A stretch of DNA of 64,000 nt from Beijerinckia indica subsp. indica ATCC 9039 (lineage in GTDB: Bacteria > Pseudomonadota > Alphaproteobacteria > Rhizobiales > Beijerinckiaceae): positions 124,001 through 188,000 of the forward strand of contig NC_010581.1 in NCBI RefSeq assembly GCF_000019845.1, written 5' to 3'. Positions within the stretch are counted from its first letter, which is position 1; each line of letters opens with the position of its first letter. Shown piece by piece: positions 55,040 through 64,000 of this stretch. Position numbers and translations under genes: made by a program. The notes beneath the pieces are model-generated. The model did no database searches. It was not told where the DNA came from and saw nothing but the letters and a program-made list of their open reading frames with translations.

Positions 55040-55630
55040 ATGGTTGTCTTGACGAGAATCTATACCCGTGGCGGCGATGGTGGGACGACCTCTCTGGGGA
55101 CCGGCGAGAGGCGTAAGAAACAGGATTTGCGGATCGAAACTTACGGCACTGTCGATGAGGCCAATGCCTGCATCGGTCTTGCCCGGATCCATACCGCCAG
55201 CGAGGCGGCTCACGCCAAGCTCGACGCCATGCTTTTATGCATCCAGAACGATCTGTTTGATCTCGGCGCCGATCTCTGCATGCCGGAAAATACCGCGGCC
55301 AATCCCAAGGTTGAGGCTTTGCGCATTCTGCCGGCCCAGGTTGAGAGGCTGGAACGCGACATCGATACGATCAATGCAGGGCTCGAGCCTTTGTCCTCCT
55401 TTGTCCTTCCGGGGGGCACACCGGCGGCGGCGGCGCTGCATCTCGCGCGCACCGTTGCGCGGCGCGCCGAACGCCTGCTGTGCGCTTTGCGGGAGACGCC
55501 GGGCGAGAGTGTGGGCGCACCAACGCTGGCCTATCTCAATCGGCTCTCGGATTTCCTGTTCGTTGCGGCGCGTCATGTCAATCAGCAGGGCGCGGGGGAC
55601 GTGCTCTGGGTGCCGGGCTTGAACCGATGA
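55040..55630 (+). CDS. Cob(I)alamin adenosyltransferase, PduO type
   Basis: 196 residues from ATG 55040 with GGAGGG 9 nt upstream. The ATP-binding signature TRGGDGGTTSLGTGERRKK is at the N-terminus and the helical bundle ends with RLSDFLFVAARHVN. It transfers the adenosyl group of ATP to cob(I)alamin to make coenzyme B12 for enzymes such as methylmalonyl-CoA mutase. No cobalamin riboswitch was noticed before it. Confidence 0.92.
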   Translation: MVVLTRIYTRGGDGGTTSLGTGERRKKQDLRIETYGTVDEANACIGLARIHTASEAAHAKLDAMLLCIQNDLFDLGADLCMPENTAANPKVEALRILPAQVERLERDIDTINAGLEPLSSFVLPGGTPAAAALHLARTVARRAERLLCALRETPGESVGAPTLAYLNRLSDFLFVAARHVNQQGAGDVLWVPGLNR

Positions 55631-55779
55631 TCTCGCCTCGAGGCGTTCATAATTTACGACAGGACGATGAAATAACCTCCTTTTTTCCAGAAAAACCTTT
55701 GCCTTTAAAGAAAATCACGTAAAATTTCGGGCCTGGATTTGACCGGAAGGCCAAGAGTCCTCTAAGATCATTGCGTGCC

Positions 55780-55809
55780 TTGCCGCCTTCGGGCGGCAAT
55801 TTGATTTTT
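55780..55809 (+). terminator. UUCG-tetraloop terminator before argD
   Basis: Stem TTGCCGCC (55780-55787) and GGCGGCAA (55792-55799) closed by TTCG, then TTTGATTTTT. It ends the adenosyltransferase transcript, about 150 bp after that stop; an attenuator in the argD leader is the alternative. Confidence 0.7.
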
Positions 55810-55900
55810 AGGCGTTTCGCACGCGAAGACGCGGGACCCCACGTCGGGCTTCCTGCCACATGCGTTGCACGCCTTGCTATCCAACTTCGCGGAGCCGCCA

Positions 55901-57118
55901 GTGACTTCGTCGCTGCTTCCCACCTATGCCAGGGCGCCGATTGCTTTCGAGCGGGGCGAGGGTGCTTGGCTGACCTCGACGACGGGTGAACGCTTTCTCG
56001 ATTTCGGCGGCGGCATTGCCGTGGCGAGCCTTGGCTATAGCCATCCCCATCTCATCAAGGCGCTTCATGAGCAGGGCGACAAGCTCTGGCATACGTCAAA
56101 TCTGTTCCAGATTCCTCAGGCCGAACGCCTGGCTGAACGGCTCACCGCCGTGAGTTTCGCCGATTTCGTCTTTTTCACCAATTCCGGTGCGGAGGCGATG
56201 GAAGGCGTGATCAAGACGGCGCGCAAATATCATGCGGCCTGCGGCCATCCGGAAAAGAACCGCATCATCACGTTCCAGGGCGCGTTCCATGGCCGCACGC
56301 TCGCGACCATCGCCGCCGCCGGCAATGAGAAATATCTTGACGGTTTCGAACCGCGTCTGCCGGGCTTCGACAATGTCCCCTTCGGCGATCTTGAGGCGGT
56401 CAAGGCCGCGATCAAGCCCGAGACCGGCGCGATCCTGATTGAACCCATTCAGGGCGAGGGCGGCATTCGTGTCGTCTCGCCGGATTTTCTGCAAGCCTTG
56501 CGCAAGCTCTGTGACGAACAGGGCCTGTTGCTCCTCTTGGACGAGGTCCAGAGCGGCGTCGGGCGCAGCGGCAAGCTCTTTGCCTATGAATGGGCGGGCG
56601 TGGAGCCGGATGTCATGGCGATTGCCAAGGGCATCGGCGGTGGTTTTCCGCTCGGTGCCTTCATGGCGACCCGGGAAGCCGCCAAGGGCATGGTCGTCGG
56701 CACGCATGGTTCGACCTATGGGGGCAACCCTTTGGCGACGAGCATCGGCAATGCCGTGCTCGATATCGTGCTGGAACCGAGCTTCCTCGCCCATGTCGAG
56801 GCCACCGGGGTGCTGTTGCAGCAAAGGCTCGTCGCTTTGCGGGAACGCCATCCAGAGGTGATCGCCGAATTGCGAGGCGCAGGTTTGATGCGTGGGATCA
56901 AGGTTACCCTTCCGGTCGCGGATTTCGCGGCGGCGGCACGCGCCGAAAAGCTGCTCGTCATCCCGGCGGGCGATAATGTCGTGCGCCTCCTTCCGCCGCT
57001 CATCATTGGCGAAGAGGAAGTGGATGGCGCGATCGAGCGTTTGGACGCGGCTTGCGCGGCGCTCAAAGCCCGAATCAACGCCAATAGCTCCTCTCTCCTG
57101 AGCGGAGCCGCTGAATGA
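55901..57118 (+). CDS. argD: Acetylornithine aminotransferase
   Basis: 405 residues from a GTG at 55901 with GGAG 6 nt upstream, giving the usual [12 protein letters not shown] start; a TTG at 55865 is in frame. PLP signatures: Asp214 in [13 protein letters not shown] and Lys243 in [15 protein letters not shown]. It makes N-acetylornithine from the semialdehyde in arginine synthesis. Its stop overlaps argF (ATGA), and argF overlaps hslO, so the three form one operon. Confidence 0.93.
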   Translation: MTSSLLPTYARAPIAFERGEGAWLTSTTGERFLDFGGGIAVASLGYSHPHLIKALHEQGDKLWHTSNLFQIPQAERLAERLTAVSFADFVFFTNSGAEAMEGVIKTARKYHAACGHPEKNRIITFQGAFHGRTLATIAAAGNEKYLDGFEPRLPGFDNVPFGDLEAVKAAIKPETGAILIEPIQGEGGIRVVSPDFLQALRKLCDEQGLLLLLDEVQSGVGRSGKLFAYEWAGVEPDVMAIAKGIGGGFPLGAFMATREAAKGMVVGTHGSTYGGNPLATSIGNAVLDIVLEPSFLAHVEATGVLLQQRLVALRERHPEVIAELRGAGLMRGIKVTLPVADFAAAARAEKLLVIPAGDNVVRLLPPLIIGEEEVDGAIERLDAACAALKARINANSSSLLSGAAE

Positions 57119-58074
57119 CGCCTCTCCCTGTGTCCGATCTCATCGTGCAGCCCAAACATTTTCTTGATTTGTCCCGGCTTGAAGCCAAGGATCTCCGCGC
57201 TATTCTCGATTTGGCGGCGGGTTTGAAGGCCAAGCGCCGGCGTGGCCAAAAAGCCAAGGAGCAGCCGCTCGAGGGCAAGGTCCTGGCGATGGTGTTTGAC
57301 CAGCCCTCGACCCGCACCCGCGTTTCCTTCGATCTCGCCATGCGTGAGCTGGGCGGCGAGACCATCATGCTGACCGGTCAGGAAATGCAGCTCGGGCGCG
57401 GCGAGACCATCGCCGATACGGCGCGCGTTCTCTCGCGTTTCGTCGATGCGATCGTCATCCGCATCCTCAATCATGCCGATCTCCTGGAACTCGCCGAATA
57501 TGCGGAAGTGCCGGTTATCAATGGCTTGACGAAACTCTCGCACCCTTGCCAGATCATGGCCGATCTCCTCACATTCGAGGAGCATCGCGGGCCGATCAAG
57601 GGCCGCACCATCGCCTGGACCGGTGATTCCAACAATGTGCTCGCAAGCTGGATCGAGGCCGCGCGGCGGCTCGATTTCACCTTGAACGTCGCCTGTCCGG
57701 CCGAGCTTTCACCCGCGCCCGAGCTCGTCGCTTTTGCCAATGCTCAGGGCAAGAGGCTGAATGTTCTGCGCGACCCCTTCGAGGCGGTGCGCGGCGCCGA
57801 TGCGGTGATCTCCGATTGCTGGGTATCGATGGGCGATGAGGAAGAGGAAGCCCGCCGTCAGGCCTTGCTCTCGCCCTATCAGGTCAATGCCGAGCTGATG
57901 GCGACTGCAGCCAAGGACGCGATCTTCATGCATTGCCTGCCGGCGCATCGTGGTGAGGAAGTCACCGATGAGGTGATCGATGGGCCGCAATCGGTGGTCT
58001 TCGATGAAGCTGAAAACCGCCTGCATGCGCAAAAAGGCATTCTCGCCTGGTGTTTTGGAGTAACCGGTTCATGA
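57115..58074 (+). CDS. argF: Ornithine carbamoyltransferase
   Basis: 319 residues. Carbamoyl-phosphate motif STRTR (65-69), KLSHPCQ for ornithine-side contacts and [14 protein letters not shown] with the catalytic Cys are intact. It forms citrulline in arginine synthesis. Starts within the argD stop and ends within the hslO start. Confidence 0.96.
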   Translation: MTPLPVSDLIVQPKHFLDLSRLEAKDLRAILDLAAGLKAKRRRGQKAKEQPLEGKVLAMVFDQPSTRTRVSFDLAMRELGGETIMLTGQEMQLGRGETIADTARVLSRFVDAIVIRILNHADLLELAEYAEVPVINGLTKLSHPCQIMADLLTFEEHRGPIKGRTIAWTGDSNNVLASWIEAARRLDFTLNVACPAELSPAPELVAFANAQGKRLNVLRDPFEAVRGADAVISDCWVSMGDEEEEARRQALLSPYQVNAELMATAAKDAIFMHCLPAHRGEEVTDEVIDGPQSVVFDEAENRLHAQKGILAWCFGVTGS

Positions 58075-59048
58075 ATGAATCCGCCGCGCGCTTCGTCTCC
58101 GATAATGGCGAGGATGACAGCGTGCTGCCTTTCGCCGTGGAGCCGCTCGACGTGCGCGGCCGCGTGGCAAGGCTTGGTCCCTCGCTTGATCATATTCTGT
58201 CGCAACATCGCTATCCGGCCCCCGTTGCCCGTCTTCTTGGCGAGGCCGTTGTCCTGACCGTGCTGCTCGGCTCATCCCTCAAAATCGAGGGACGATTCCA
58301 GTTGCAGACGCGGAGCGAGGGCGCGGTCGATATGCTGGTTGTCGATTTCGATGCGCCGGACCGATTGCGCGCCTTCGCCCGCTATGATGCGCAAAGACTG
58401 GAATTTGCGGAACGCGGCACGGAATTGCTCGGCAAGGGCCATCTCGCCTTCACCATCGACCAGGGCAATGACATGTCGCGCTATCAAGGCGTCGTTGCCT
58501 TGGAAGGGCAGGGGCTGGAGGAAGCGGCGCATCAATATTTCCGCCAGTCCGAGCAGATCCCGACCTTCGTGCGTCTGGCGGTTGCGGAAAATATCACCGG
58601 TGGCGGGGCGGTCTGGCGTGCCGGCGGAATCATGCTGCAATTCCTGCCGAGTTCCCCCGAGCGGCAGCGGCAGGCCGATCTTCACCCGGGCGATGCGCCG
58701 GAAGGCCACGAGACGGAACCCCTGGCCGAGGATGATGCCTGGAGCGAGGCCAAGATCCTGGCCGGAACGATCGAGGATCACGAACTCGTGGATCCGACTC
58801 TTTCCAGCGAACGCCTGCTCTATCGCCTGTTTCACGAACGCGGCGTCAAAGTGTTCGCTCCGCAAACCGTGCATGATGCCTGCCGCTGCTCGCGCGATGG
58901 CATTGCCCGGATGTTGCGGAATTTCACGCCGCAGGAACGCCAGGACATGATCGGCGACAATGGCAAGATCGGGGTGACCTGCGAATTCTGCTCGACCTTC
59001 AGGGAGTTTGAACCCGAGGAACTCGAGACCCCATCGCCGGAAGACTGA
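58071..59048 (+). CDS. hslO: Redox-regulated chaperone Hsp33
   Basis: 325 residues from ATG 58071, overlapping the argF stop. The C-terminal zinc/redox switch has all four cysteines: Cys271 and Cys273 (CRC) and Cys304 and Cys307 (CEFC). On oxidation the zinc is released and the protein becomes an active holdase against aggregation. Being behind argDF is a conserved alphaproteobacterial arrangement. Confidence 0.95.
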   Translation: MNESAARFVSDNGEDDSVLPFAVEPLDVRGRVARLGPSLDHILSQHRYPAPVARLLGEAVVLTVLLGSSLKIEGRFQLQTRSEGAVDMLVVDFDAPDRLRAFARYDAQRLEFAERGTELLGKGHLAFTIDQGNDMSRYQGVVALEGQGLEEAAHQYFRQSEQIPTFVRLAVAENITGGGAVWRAGGIMLQFLPSSPERQRQADLHPGDAPEGHETEPLAEDDAWSEAKILAGTIEDHELVDPTLSSERLLYRLFHERGVKVFAPQTVHDACRCSRDGIARMLRNFTPQERQDMIGDNGKIGVTCEFCSTFREFEPEELETPSPED

Positions 59049-59051
59049 GGC

Positions 59052-59591
59052 TCAGAGTGAGGCTCTTGGCGCGTCCATGACCTTTGCAAGGGCTCCCACT
59101 TGCCGCAAGGCCTCGCCCAGAACCATGGCGGCGGCCACCGCGACATTCAGGGAGCGCATCGGAGGCCGCAGCGGAATCACCACACGGGCATCGGCGCTCG
59201 CATGGACCGCTTCGGGCACGCCTGCCGATTCGCGTCCCATGAGCAGAATATCATCCGGCCGAAAGGTAAAATCCGTATAGGGCTGCGATGCCTTGGTGGA
59301 CAGCAGCACGAGGCGGCGTCCGGTTTCGATTTGCCAGGCGCGAAAAGCCGTAAAGGAGACATGCCGCGACAGGGCGACTTGATCGAGATAATCCATGCCA
59401 GCGCGGCGAAAATGGCGATCGCTCACCGGAAAGCCGGCCGGCTCAATAATTGCCGCTTCGACACCGAGGCAGGCGCAAAGCCGCAGCATGGTCCCGCAAT
59501 TTTGTGGAATATCAGGCTGATAGAGCGCGAGCATCAAGCTTGGTTTCGCCTCTGGCCTCTCGCCATCCTCGCGCTCCCTATCAAAAGACAT
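59052..59591 (-). CDS. trmL: tRNA (cytidine/uridine-34-2'-O)-methyltransferase, TrmL family
   Basis: 179 residues from ATG 59591; a shorter start MLALYQPDIPQN at 59534 is also possible. SPOUT-fold motifs: NCGTMLRLCACLG, LLMGRESAGVPEAV and IPLRPPMRSLNVAVAAAMVL forming the SAM knot. It methylates the wobble ribose of leucine tRNAs. It is convergent with hslO with only 3 bp between stops. Confidence 0.9.
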   Translation of the reverse strand: MSFDREREDGERPEAKPSLMLALYQPDIPQNCGTMLRLCACLGVEAAIIEPAGFPVSDRHFRRAGMDYLDQVALSRHVSFTAFRAWQIETGRRLVLLSTKASQPYTDFTFRPDDILLMGRESAGVPEAVHASADARVVIPLRPPMRSLNVAVAAAMVLGEALRQVGALAKVMDAPRASL

Positions 59592-60014
59592 TGATCATTC
59601 CATTTTGCTTGCATGCGCCGCGAACCAGAACGGGGCCCACTTTTTCGCGGCGGTCCCTTTCCGGGTGCTGTCGGAAGGGGATTTTCCTTGCCTTTTCAGC
59701 TTTATTCAGCGATTGAGACGCCAGGGAAACAAGTGCCGTTTTTCCCTGATCTTAGCCCGACTTCTGTCTTTCGAGGGTGGCGAAGCGTCGCATTGCGGCG
59801 CCCTTGAACTTGCTTCTATGACGACAATGCCCGTATGAGCAAGGATAGTGCGCGAACCCGCCGTGCCGTCTTTCATGATTGTTTCGCAAACCATCCTGAA
59901 AGATAGACCGGCAGCGCAGCCATCTCTCTCTTATGAAAGTCAGCCTATCGTCCTTTATAAAAAGTCGATAGGAGGGTTTGGCATAGGCATATCACGAGTT
60001 CGAGGATCAAGATC
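59592..60014. other. Divergent region upstream of petA
   Basis: 423 bp between trmL (minus) and petA (plus). No gene is recognised; it should contain the bc1 operon promoter. No obvious repeats. Confidence 0.5.
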
Positions 60015-60533
60015 TTGGCCACCGCGACGATCGACGCACCGACCCGTAGGGATTTTCTCTTCATCGCGACCGGCGCCATGGGCGTCGTGGCAGCAGGCTC
60101 TGTTCTCTGGCCCTTGATTGATCAGATGAACCCTGATGCTTCGACCCTCGCCGCGGCAACGACGGAAGTGGATATTGGCAATATTGCCGAAGGCCAGATC
60201 GTGACCGTTAAATGGCGCGGCAAGCCGGTTTTCGTCCGTCACCGCACCAAAAAGGAAATTTCCGACGCCGAGGCCGTGCCGGTTTCCGAATTGCGCGATC
60301 CGCAGACCGATCAGTCCCGCGTCCAGAAGCCCGAATGGCTGGTCGTGATCGGCATTTGCACGCATCTTGGTTGTGTTCCGATCGGTCATGAAGGCCAGTA
60401 CGAAGGCTGGTTCTGCCCCTGCCATGGTTCGGTCTATGACACTTCCGGCCGCATCCGTCAGGGGCCGGCGCCTCTGAATCTCGCGGTGCCGGCTTATCGC
60501 TTCGTCAGCGACACCAAGATTTCGATCGGCTGA
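60015..60533 (+). CDS. petA: Ubiquinol-cytochrome c reductase Rieske iron-sulfur subunit
   Basis: 172 residues from a TTG at 60015 preceded by GAGG (9 nt). A Tat-type N-terminus [11 protein letters not shown] leads a membrane anchor. The [2Fe-2S] ligands are Cys115 and His117 (CTHLGC) and Cys134 and His137 (CPCHGS), with Cys120 and Cys136 forming the stabilising disulfide. It takes electrons from ubiquinol and hands them to cytochrome c1. First gene of petABC. Confidence 0.97.
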   Translation: MATATIDAPTRRDFLFIATGAMGVVAAGSVLWPLIDQMNPDASTLAAATTEVDIGNIAEGQIVTVKWRGKPVFVRHRTKKEISDAEAVPVSELRDPQTDQSRVQKPEWLVVIGICTHLGCVPIGHEGQYEGWFCPCHGSVYDTSGRIRQGPAPLNLAVPAYRFVSDTKISIG

Positions 60534-60652
60534 CCCACCCCTTTAATTCTTCCCCCGATCTTTCCCTTTAGCCTTGTGACTGTGTTCCTCACGCCTCGCT
60601 CGGTCGTGAAGAGCCAGTCCAAGGCGAAACCCTGAAAGAAGAGACGAGACCG

Positions 60653-61909
60653 ATGAGCGGATCTTCAACTTATGTCCCGAAAAGCGGCCTGGCTCGATGG
60701 TTCGAGAGCCGGCTTCCGATCGTGGGATTGATACATTCCTCGTTCATCGTCTTTCCGACGCCGCGCAATCTCAATTATTGGTGGACGTTCGGCGGCATCT
60801 TGACCTTCATGCTGGTCGCGCAGATCGTGACCGGTGTCGTGCTGGTCATGCATTATACGCCGGAAACGACCCTGGCCTTCGCCTCCGTCGAACATATCAT
60901 GCGCGACGTGAACTATGGCTGGCTGCTGCGTTATGCCCATGCCAACGGCGCCTCGATGTTCTTCATCGCCGTTTATATCCACATGCTGCGCGGGCTTTAT
61001 TATGGCTCCTATAAGGCGCCGCGCGAGGTTTTGTGGATCATCGGCGTGATCATCTATCTGTTGATGATGGCCACCGGCTTCATGGGTTATGTGCTTCCCT
61101 GGGGTCAGATGAGCTTCTGGGGCGCCACCGTCATCACCAGCCTGTTCTCGGCGATTCCCTTCGTCGGTGATACGATCACCACTTGGCTGTGGGGCGGTTT
61201 CGCGGTCGATAATCCGACGCTCAACCGGTTCTTCTCGCTGCATTACCTGCTGCCCTTCATGATCGCCGGCGTTGTCGTCCTGCATATCTGGGCCTTGCAT
61301 GTTCCTGGCTCGAACAATCCGGCGGGTCTCGACGTCAAAACCCCCAAGGACACACTGCCCTTCCATCCCTATTTCACCATCAAGGATGGGTTCGGCCTCG
61401 TCTGCTTCCTGGTCTTCTTCTCCTGGTGGGTCTTCTATGTGCCGAATTATCTCGGCCATGCGGACAATTACATCGAAGCCAACCCGATGCAGACGCCCGC
61501 CCATATCGTGCCGGAATGGTATTATCTGCCCTTCTACGCGATCCTGCGGTCGATTCCCTCCAAGCTCGGCGGCGTCATCGCGATGTTCAGCGCGATCCTG
61601 GTCTTCGCCTTCCTGCCCTGGCTCGATACGTCGCGGGTTCGCTCCGCCGCTTATCGTCCGGTCTACCGCTTCTTCTTCTGGGTCTTCGTCGTCTGCGCCC
61701 TGCTGCTTGGCTATATCGGCGCCCAGCCCCCGGAAGGCGGTTATGTGCTCGCTGGCCAGCTTCTCACCGCTTATTATTTCTTGCACTTCCTGGTGATTCT
61801 GCCGCTGATCGGCCTGTTCGAGACGCCGCGTGAACTGCCTGCGTCCATCGCGGATGCCGTCCTCGGCAAACACGAGGTTGCCGCAACGGCCAGTGCGACC
61901 ACACACTAA
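60653..61909 (+). CDS. petB: Cytochrome b of the bc1 complex
   Basis: 418 residues, eight hydrophobic helices. Heme-binding helices and Qo-site motifs are evident: [48 protein letters not shown], and [16 protein letters not shown]. It oxidises ubiquinol at the outer side and reduces quinone at the inner side. Unlike Bradyrhizobium, where b and c1 are fused as one polypeptide, here petB and petC are separate. Confidence 0.97.
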   Translation: MSGSSTYVPKSGLARWFESRLPIVGLIHSSFIVFPTPRNLNYWWTFGGILTFMLVAQIVTGVVLVMHYTPETTLAFASVEHIMRDVNYGWLLRYAHANGASMFFIAVYIHMLRGLYYGSYKAPREVLWIIGVIIYLLMMATGFMGYVLPWGQMSFWGATVITSLFSAIPFVGDTITTWLWGGFAVDNPTLNRFFSLHYLLPFMIAGVVVLHIWALHVPGSNNPAGLDVKTPKDTLPFHPYFTIKDGFGLVCFLVFFSWWVFYVPNYLGHADNYIEANPMQTPAHIVPEWYYLPFYAILRSIPSKLGGVIAMFSAILVFAFLPWLDTSRVRSAAYRPVYRFFFWVFVVCALLLGYIGAQPPEGGYVLAGQLLTAYYFLHFLVILPLIGLFETPRELPASIADAVLGKHEVAATASATTH

Positions 61910-61929
61910 GCTGAAACCAAACAGACACG

Positions 61930-61991
61930 CGGATGAGACCTGATCGAATGGGTCTCATCCAGCCTGACCAAGACCTAAGGTTTTGGTCAGG
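61930..61991 (+). promoter_or_regulatory. Tandem hairpins in the petB-petC spacer
   Basis: Hairpin 1: 61930-61939 / 61950-61959, 10-bp perfect stem. Hairpin 2: 61961-61974 / 61978-61991, 14-bp stem with one G-U pair and a 3-nt loop. They fill most of the gap between cytochrome b and c1 and could adjust relative expression by partial termination or mRNA processing. Confidence 0.6.
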
Positions 61992-62076
61992 CATTGAAGC
62001 AACATCATGCGCGATGCCGGATCGAAGTGAGAAGAGATCCTGGTCCAGCGGTCGATAGGCACGAGGAAAGAAGAGG

Positions 62077-62934
62077 ATGAGTCTTTTCAAAAGCGGCAAT
62101 GGGCGCGGGAAAAGCTGGATGTCGCGGATCGTCGCGGCGGGTTTGCTTCTTTCGGCCTCCGGCATGTCTGCCTTCGCTGAAGAAGGCGGCGCGGAAACCG
62201 CGCATCCGAAGCCGCCGCGCCAGGAATGGAGCTTTGGCGGGCCTTTGGGCAAATATGACCAGGCTCAATTGCAGCGCGGCTTTCAGGTGTTCCGCGAGGT
62301 TTGCTCCAATTGCCATGCGGCGAAATTCCTGAACTTCCGCAATCTCTCTGAGTCGGGTGGCCCCGGCTTCACCCCGGCCCAGGTCAAGGCGCTGGCGGCG
62401 CAATATAAGATCAAGGACGGCCCCAACGAGGCCGGCGAAATGTTCGAGCGTCCCGGCCGTCCTTCGGATGCCTTCCCCTGGACCTTCGCCAATCCTCAGG
62501 CCGCGACCGCCGCTCTCGGGGCTCTGCCGCCCGATATGTCGGTTCTGGCCAAGGCGCGGACCTATCAGCGCGGCTTCCCGCTGTTCCTGGTTGATCCGTT
62601 TATCCAATATCAGGAGCATGGCGCCGATTACATTTATGCGCTCCTGAACGGCTATACGAATGAGAAAGACCCGAACTGGAACGAGTTCATGCCGGGTCAT
62701 AAGATCGCCATGCCGAAGCCTTTGAGCGATGGTCTTGTCGCTTATACCGACGGCACACCGCAGACGGCCCAGCAATATGCCAAGGACGTCACCTCCTTCC
62801 TGATGTGGATGGCGGAGCCGAAGCTCGAGGAACGCAAGAAGTTCGGTTTCCGGGTCGTGATCTTCTTGGCGGTCTTCGCGGCCATGCTCTATTTCGTGAA
62901 GCGCAAAGTCTGGTCGAGCGTCCACGGACATTGA
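62077..62934 (+). CDS. petC: Cytochrome c1 of the bc1 complex
   Basis: 285 residues; signal peptide (IVAAGLLLSASGMSAFAEE), heme motif Cys76-Ser-Asn-Cys79-His80, a Met ligand expected in the IAMPKPLSDG region, and a C-terminal membrane anchor (VVIFLAVFAAMLYFV). It receives electrons from the Rieske centre and passes them to soluble cytochrome c. A strong terminator follows. Confidence 0.97.
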   Translation: MSLFKSGNGRGKSWMSRIVAAGLLLSASGMSAFAEEGGAETAHPKPPRQEWSFGGPLGKYDQAQLQRGFQVFREVCSNCHAAKFLNFRNLSESGGPGFTPAQVKALAAQYKIKDGPNEAGEMFERPGRPSDAFPWTFANPQAATAALGALPPDMSVLAKARTYQRGFPLFLVDPFIQYQEHGADYIYALLNGYTNEKDPNWNEFMPGHKIAMPKPLSDGLVAYTDGTPQTAQQYAKDVTSFLMWMAEPKLEERKKFGFRVVIFLAVFAAMLYFVKRKVWSSVHGH

Positions 62935-62963
62935 TCTACGACAGTTCACACTGTTCTTAACAA

Positions 62964-63005
62964 CATCGGCCCCGAAGCGAATGCGTTTCGGGGCCGATGT
63001 TTTTT
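62964..63005 (+). terminator. Rho-independent terminator of petABC
   Basis: 13-bp GC-rich stem (62964-62976 / 62987-62999) followed by six T, 29 bp past the petC stop. Confidence 0.9.
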
Positions 63006-63009
63006 GGGC

Positions 63010-63975
63010 TCATCGATAGAGCACTTCCTTCTGGAGCCCCGCATAAAGCGAGGCGACCTGCTCACCATAACCGTTGAAAAGCAGTGTCGGCCTTCGTTCG
63101 CCAGTGCCGATAACCTCTTCACTCGCCTGGCTCCAGCGCGGATGCGCGACGGCGGGGTTCACATTGGCCCAGAAACCATATTCGCTAGCCTGCAATTGTT
63201 CCCAAAAGGTTTTGGGCCGCTCGGCGACGAGGGAAATGCGGGTGATCGATTTGATTGATTTGAACCCGTATTTCCAGGGCACGGCGAGACGCAGGGGGGC
63301 GCCGAACACTTTTCCCAAAGGCTTGCCATAGGCTCCGGTCACGAGAAAGGCGAGGTCGTGACCGGCCTCGGCAATGGTGAGCCCTTCCACATAGGGCCAG
63401 GGATACCAGAACTGGCGTTGGCCGGGCGCCATTTTCGCGTCGTGAAAAGTCTCCATCCGGACATAGCGCGCGCCCGACAAAGGGCGGACCTGATCCAGCA
63501 AAGCGCGCAGGGGAAAGCCGGTCCAGGGGATGGTCATGGACCAGGCCTCGACACAGCGATGGCGATAGAGCCTTTCCTCCAGCGGAAAGGTGCGTTCCAG
63601 ATCATCAATGGCATAGTCGCGTGGCGCCTCGACAAGACCATCGACTTTGAGCGTCCAGGGCCTTGTTCTGAGGGATTCCGCTGCCTCGGCGACATTCTTG
63701 GTCGCGCCGAATTCATAGAAATTATTGTAATGGGCGTTGACGCGCTCGGGTGTCAGCGGCCGGTCCAAGCTATAGGTCGAATTGGTTTTGGCGGGATAAA
63801 GAGAAGCCGAGGAGCCCTCCGCATCGGCCGTGCCGCCGAATTCTGAAAGGCCCGTGGTCAAAAGAGCTCCGGCAGCCACGCTTGTGCGCAGAAAGGCGCG
63901 GCGATTGAGAAAAAGGGATTCGGGCGTCGCCTCGCAGGCGGCGATTTCCCATCCACGGCGGCGATGGAACGGCAT
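63010..63975 (-). CDS. msrP: Protein-methionine-sulfoxide reductase, molybdopterin catalytic subunit
   Basis: 321 residues. Tat signal NRRAFLRTSVAAGALLTTG (Arg25-Arg26), then the sulfite-oxidase-fold domain with the Mo-coordinating Cys141 in RHRCVEAW and the pterin contacts ATKNVAEAAE and GAPLRLAVPWKYGFKSIK. In the periplasm it reduces oxidised methionines of envelope proteins with electrons from the heme membrane protein MsrQ, whose gene is not in the visible sequence. Convergent with petC. Confidence 0.95.
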   Translation of the reverse strand: MPFHRRRGWEIAACEATPESLFLNRRAFLRTSVAAGALLTTGLSEFGGTADAEGSSASLYPAKTNSTYSLDRPLTPERVNAHYNNFYEFGATKNVAEAAESLRTRPWTLKVDGLVEAPRDYAIDDLERTFPLEERLYRHRCVEAWSMTIPWTGFPLRALLDQVRPLSGARYVRMETFHDAKMAPGQRQFWYPWPYVEGLTIAEAGHDLAFLVTGAYGKPLGKVFGAPLRLAVPWKYGFKSIKSITRISLVAERPKTFWEQLQASEYGFWANVNPAVAHPRWSQASEEVIGTGERRPTLLFNGYGEQVASLYAGLQKEVLYR

Positions 63976-64000
63976 GATGATTTTTCCCTGTTTTTTGGCG

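Noticed and set aside
1..64000. CRISPR array, prophage or integrative element
   Set aside because: No regularly spaced repeats, no phage structural genes, no integrase and no tRNA attachment site were recognised; the only mobile trace is the broken IS5-type element.

Overview
The window reads as an ordinary chromosomal segment of an alphaproteobacterium of the order Hyphomicrobiales, most likely close to Beijerinckiaceae. The reasons are the moderate-to-high GC content, the gene order dnaK / dnaJ / phospholipid methyltransferase / pyrF / dapB, the argD-argF-hslO operon, a separate petA-petB-petC cluster, a small twin-helix HIG1 protein next to a PduO-type cobalamin adenosyltransferase, and a heat-shock promoter of alphaproteobacterial type before dnaK. 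The genus is an inference; no rRNA or tRNA gene was seen.

Layout. 1-3.5 kb: tail of an outer-membrane beta-barrel gene, then a scar made of a duplicated htrA 3' end fused to a broken IS5-type transposase, which abuts a soluble two-PAS chemotaxis receptor. 3.5-8 kb: HtrA-like protease, a c556/b561 cytochrome pair, and a coupled phosphoesterase/glycosyltransferase pair. 8.3-12 kb: XRE-cupin regulator, class III aminotransferase and a porin. 12-15.2 kb: acoABC (acetoin dehydrogenase E1 alpha, E1 beta and an E2 fused to an alpha/beta hydrolase). 15.9-22.1 kb: a tripartite RND efflux operon whose pump has a histidine-rich cytoplasmic loop. 23-26 kb: thiD and two secreted proteins of unknown role. 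26.1-33.4 kb: dnaK, dnaJ, pmtA-like, pyrF, dapB, ruvB. 33.4-37.2 kb: marR-FUSC efflux operon and a GT2 glycosyltransferase. 37.2-45 kb: a caspase-fold protein lacking both catalytic residues, PEP carboxylase, and a solitary degenerate adenylation-domain protein. 45-51 kb: Dps, L,D-transpeptidase, an orphan sigma-54 response regulator and two tandem paralogous small secreted proteins. 51-64 kb: S9 peptidase, folK-folP, HIG1 protein, cobalamin adenosyltransferase, argD-argF-hslO, trmL, petABC and msrP.

Most genes are housekeeping: proteostasis (dnaK, dnaJ, hslO, HtrA-like, msrP), arginine, lysine, pyrimidine, folate, thiamine and cobalamin metabolism, respiration (bc1 complex) and envelope functions. 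The least explained parts are the catalytically dead caspase-like protein with a 70-residue internal repeat, the degenerate stand-alone adenylation protein behind ppc, the tandem small secreted proteins sharing one mature N-terminus, the His-rich RND loop, an 85-bp two-hairpin element present in two intergenic regions, other intergenic hairpins, and a hairpin that would cover the ribosome-binding site of dps. No CRISPR array, prophage or complete mobile element was seen.
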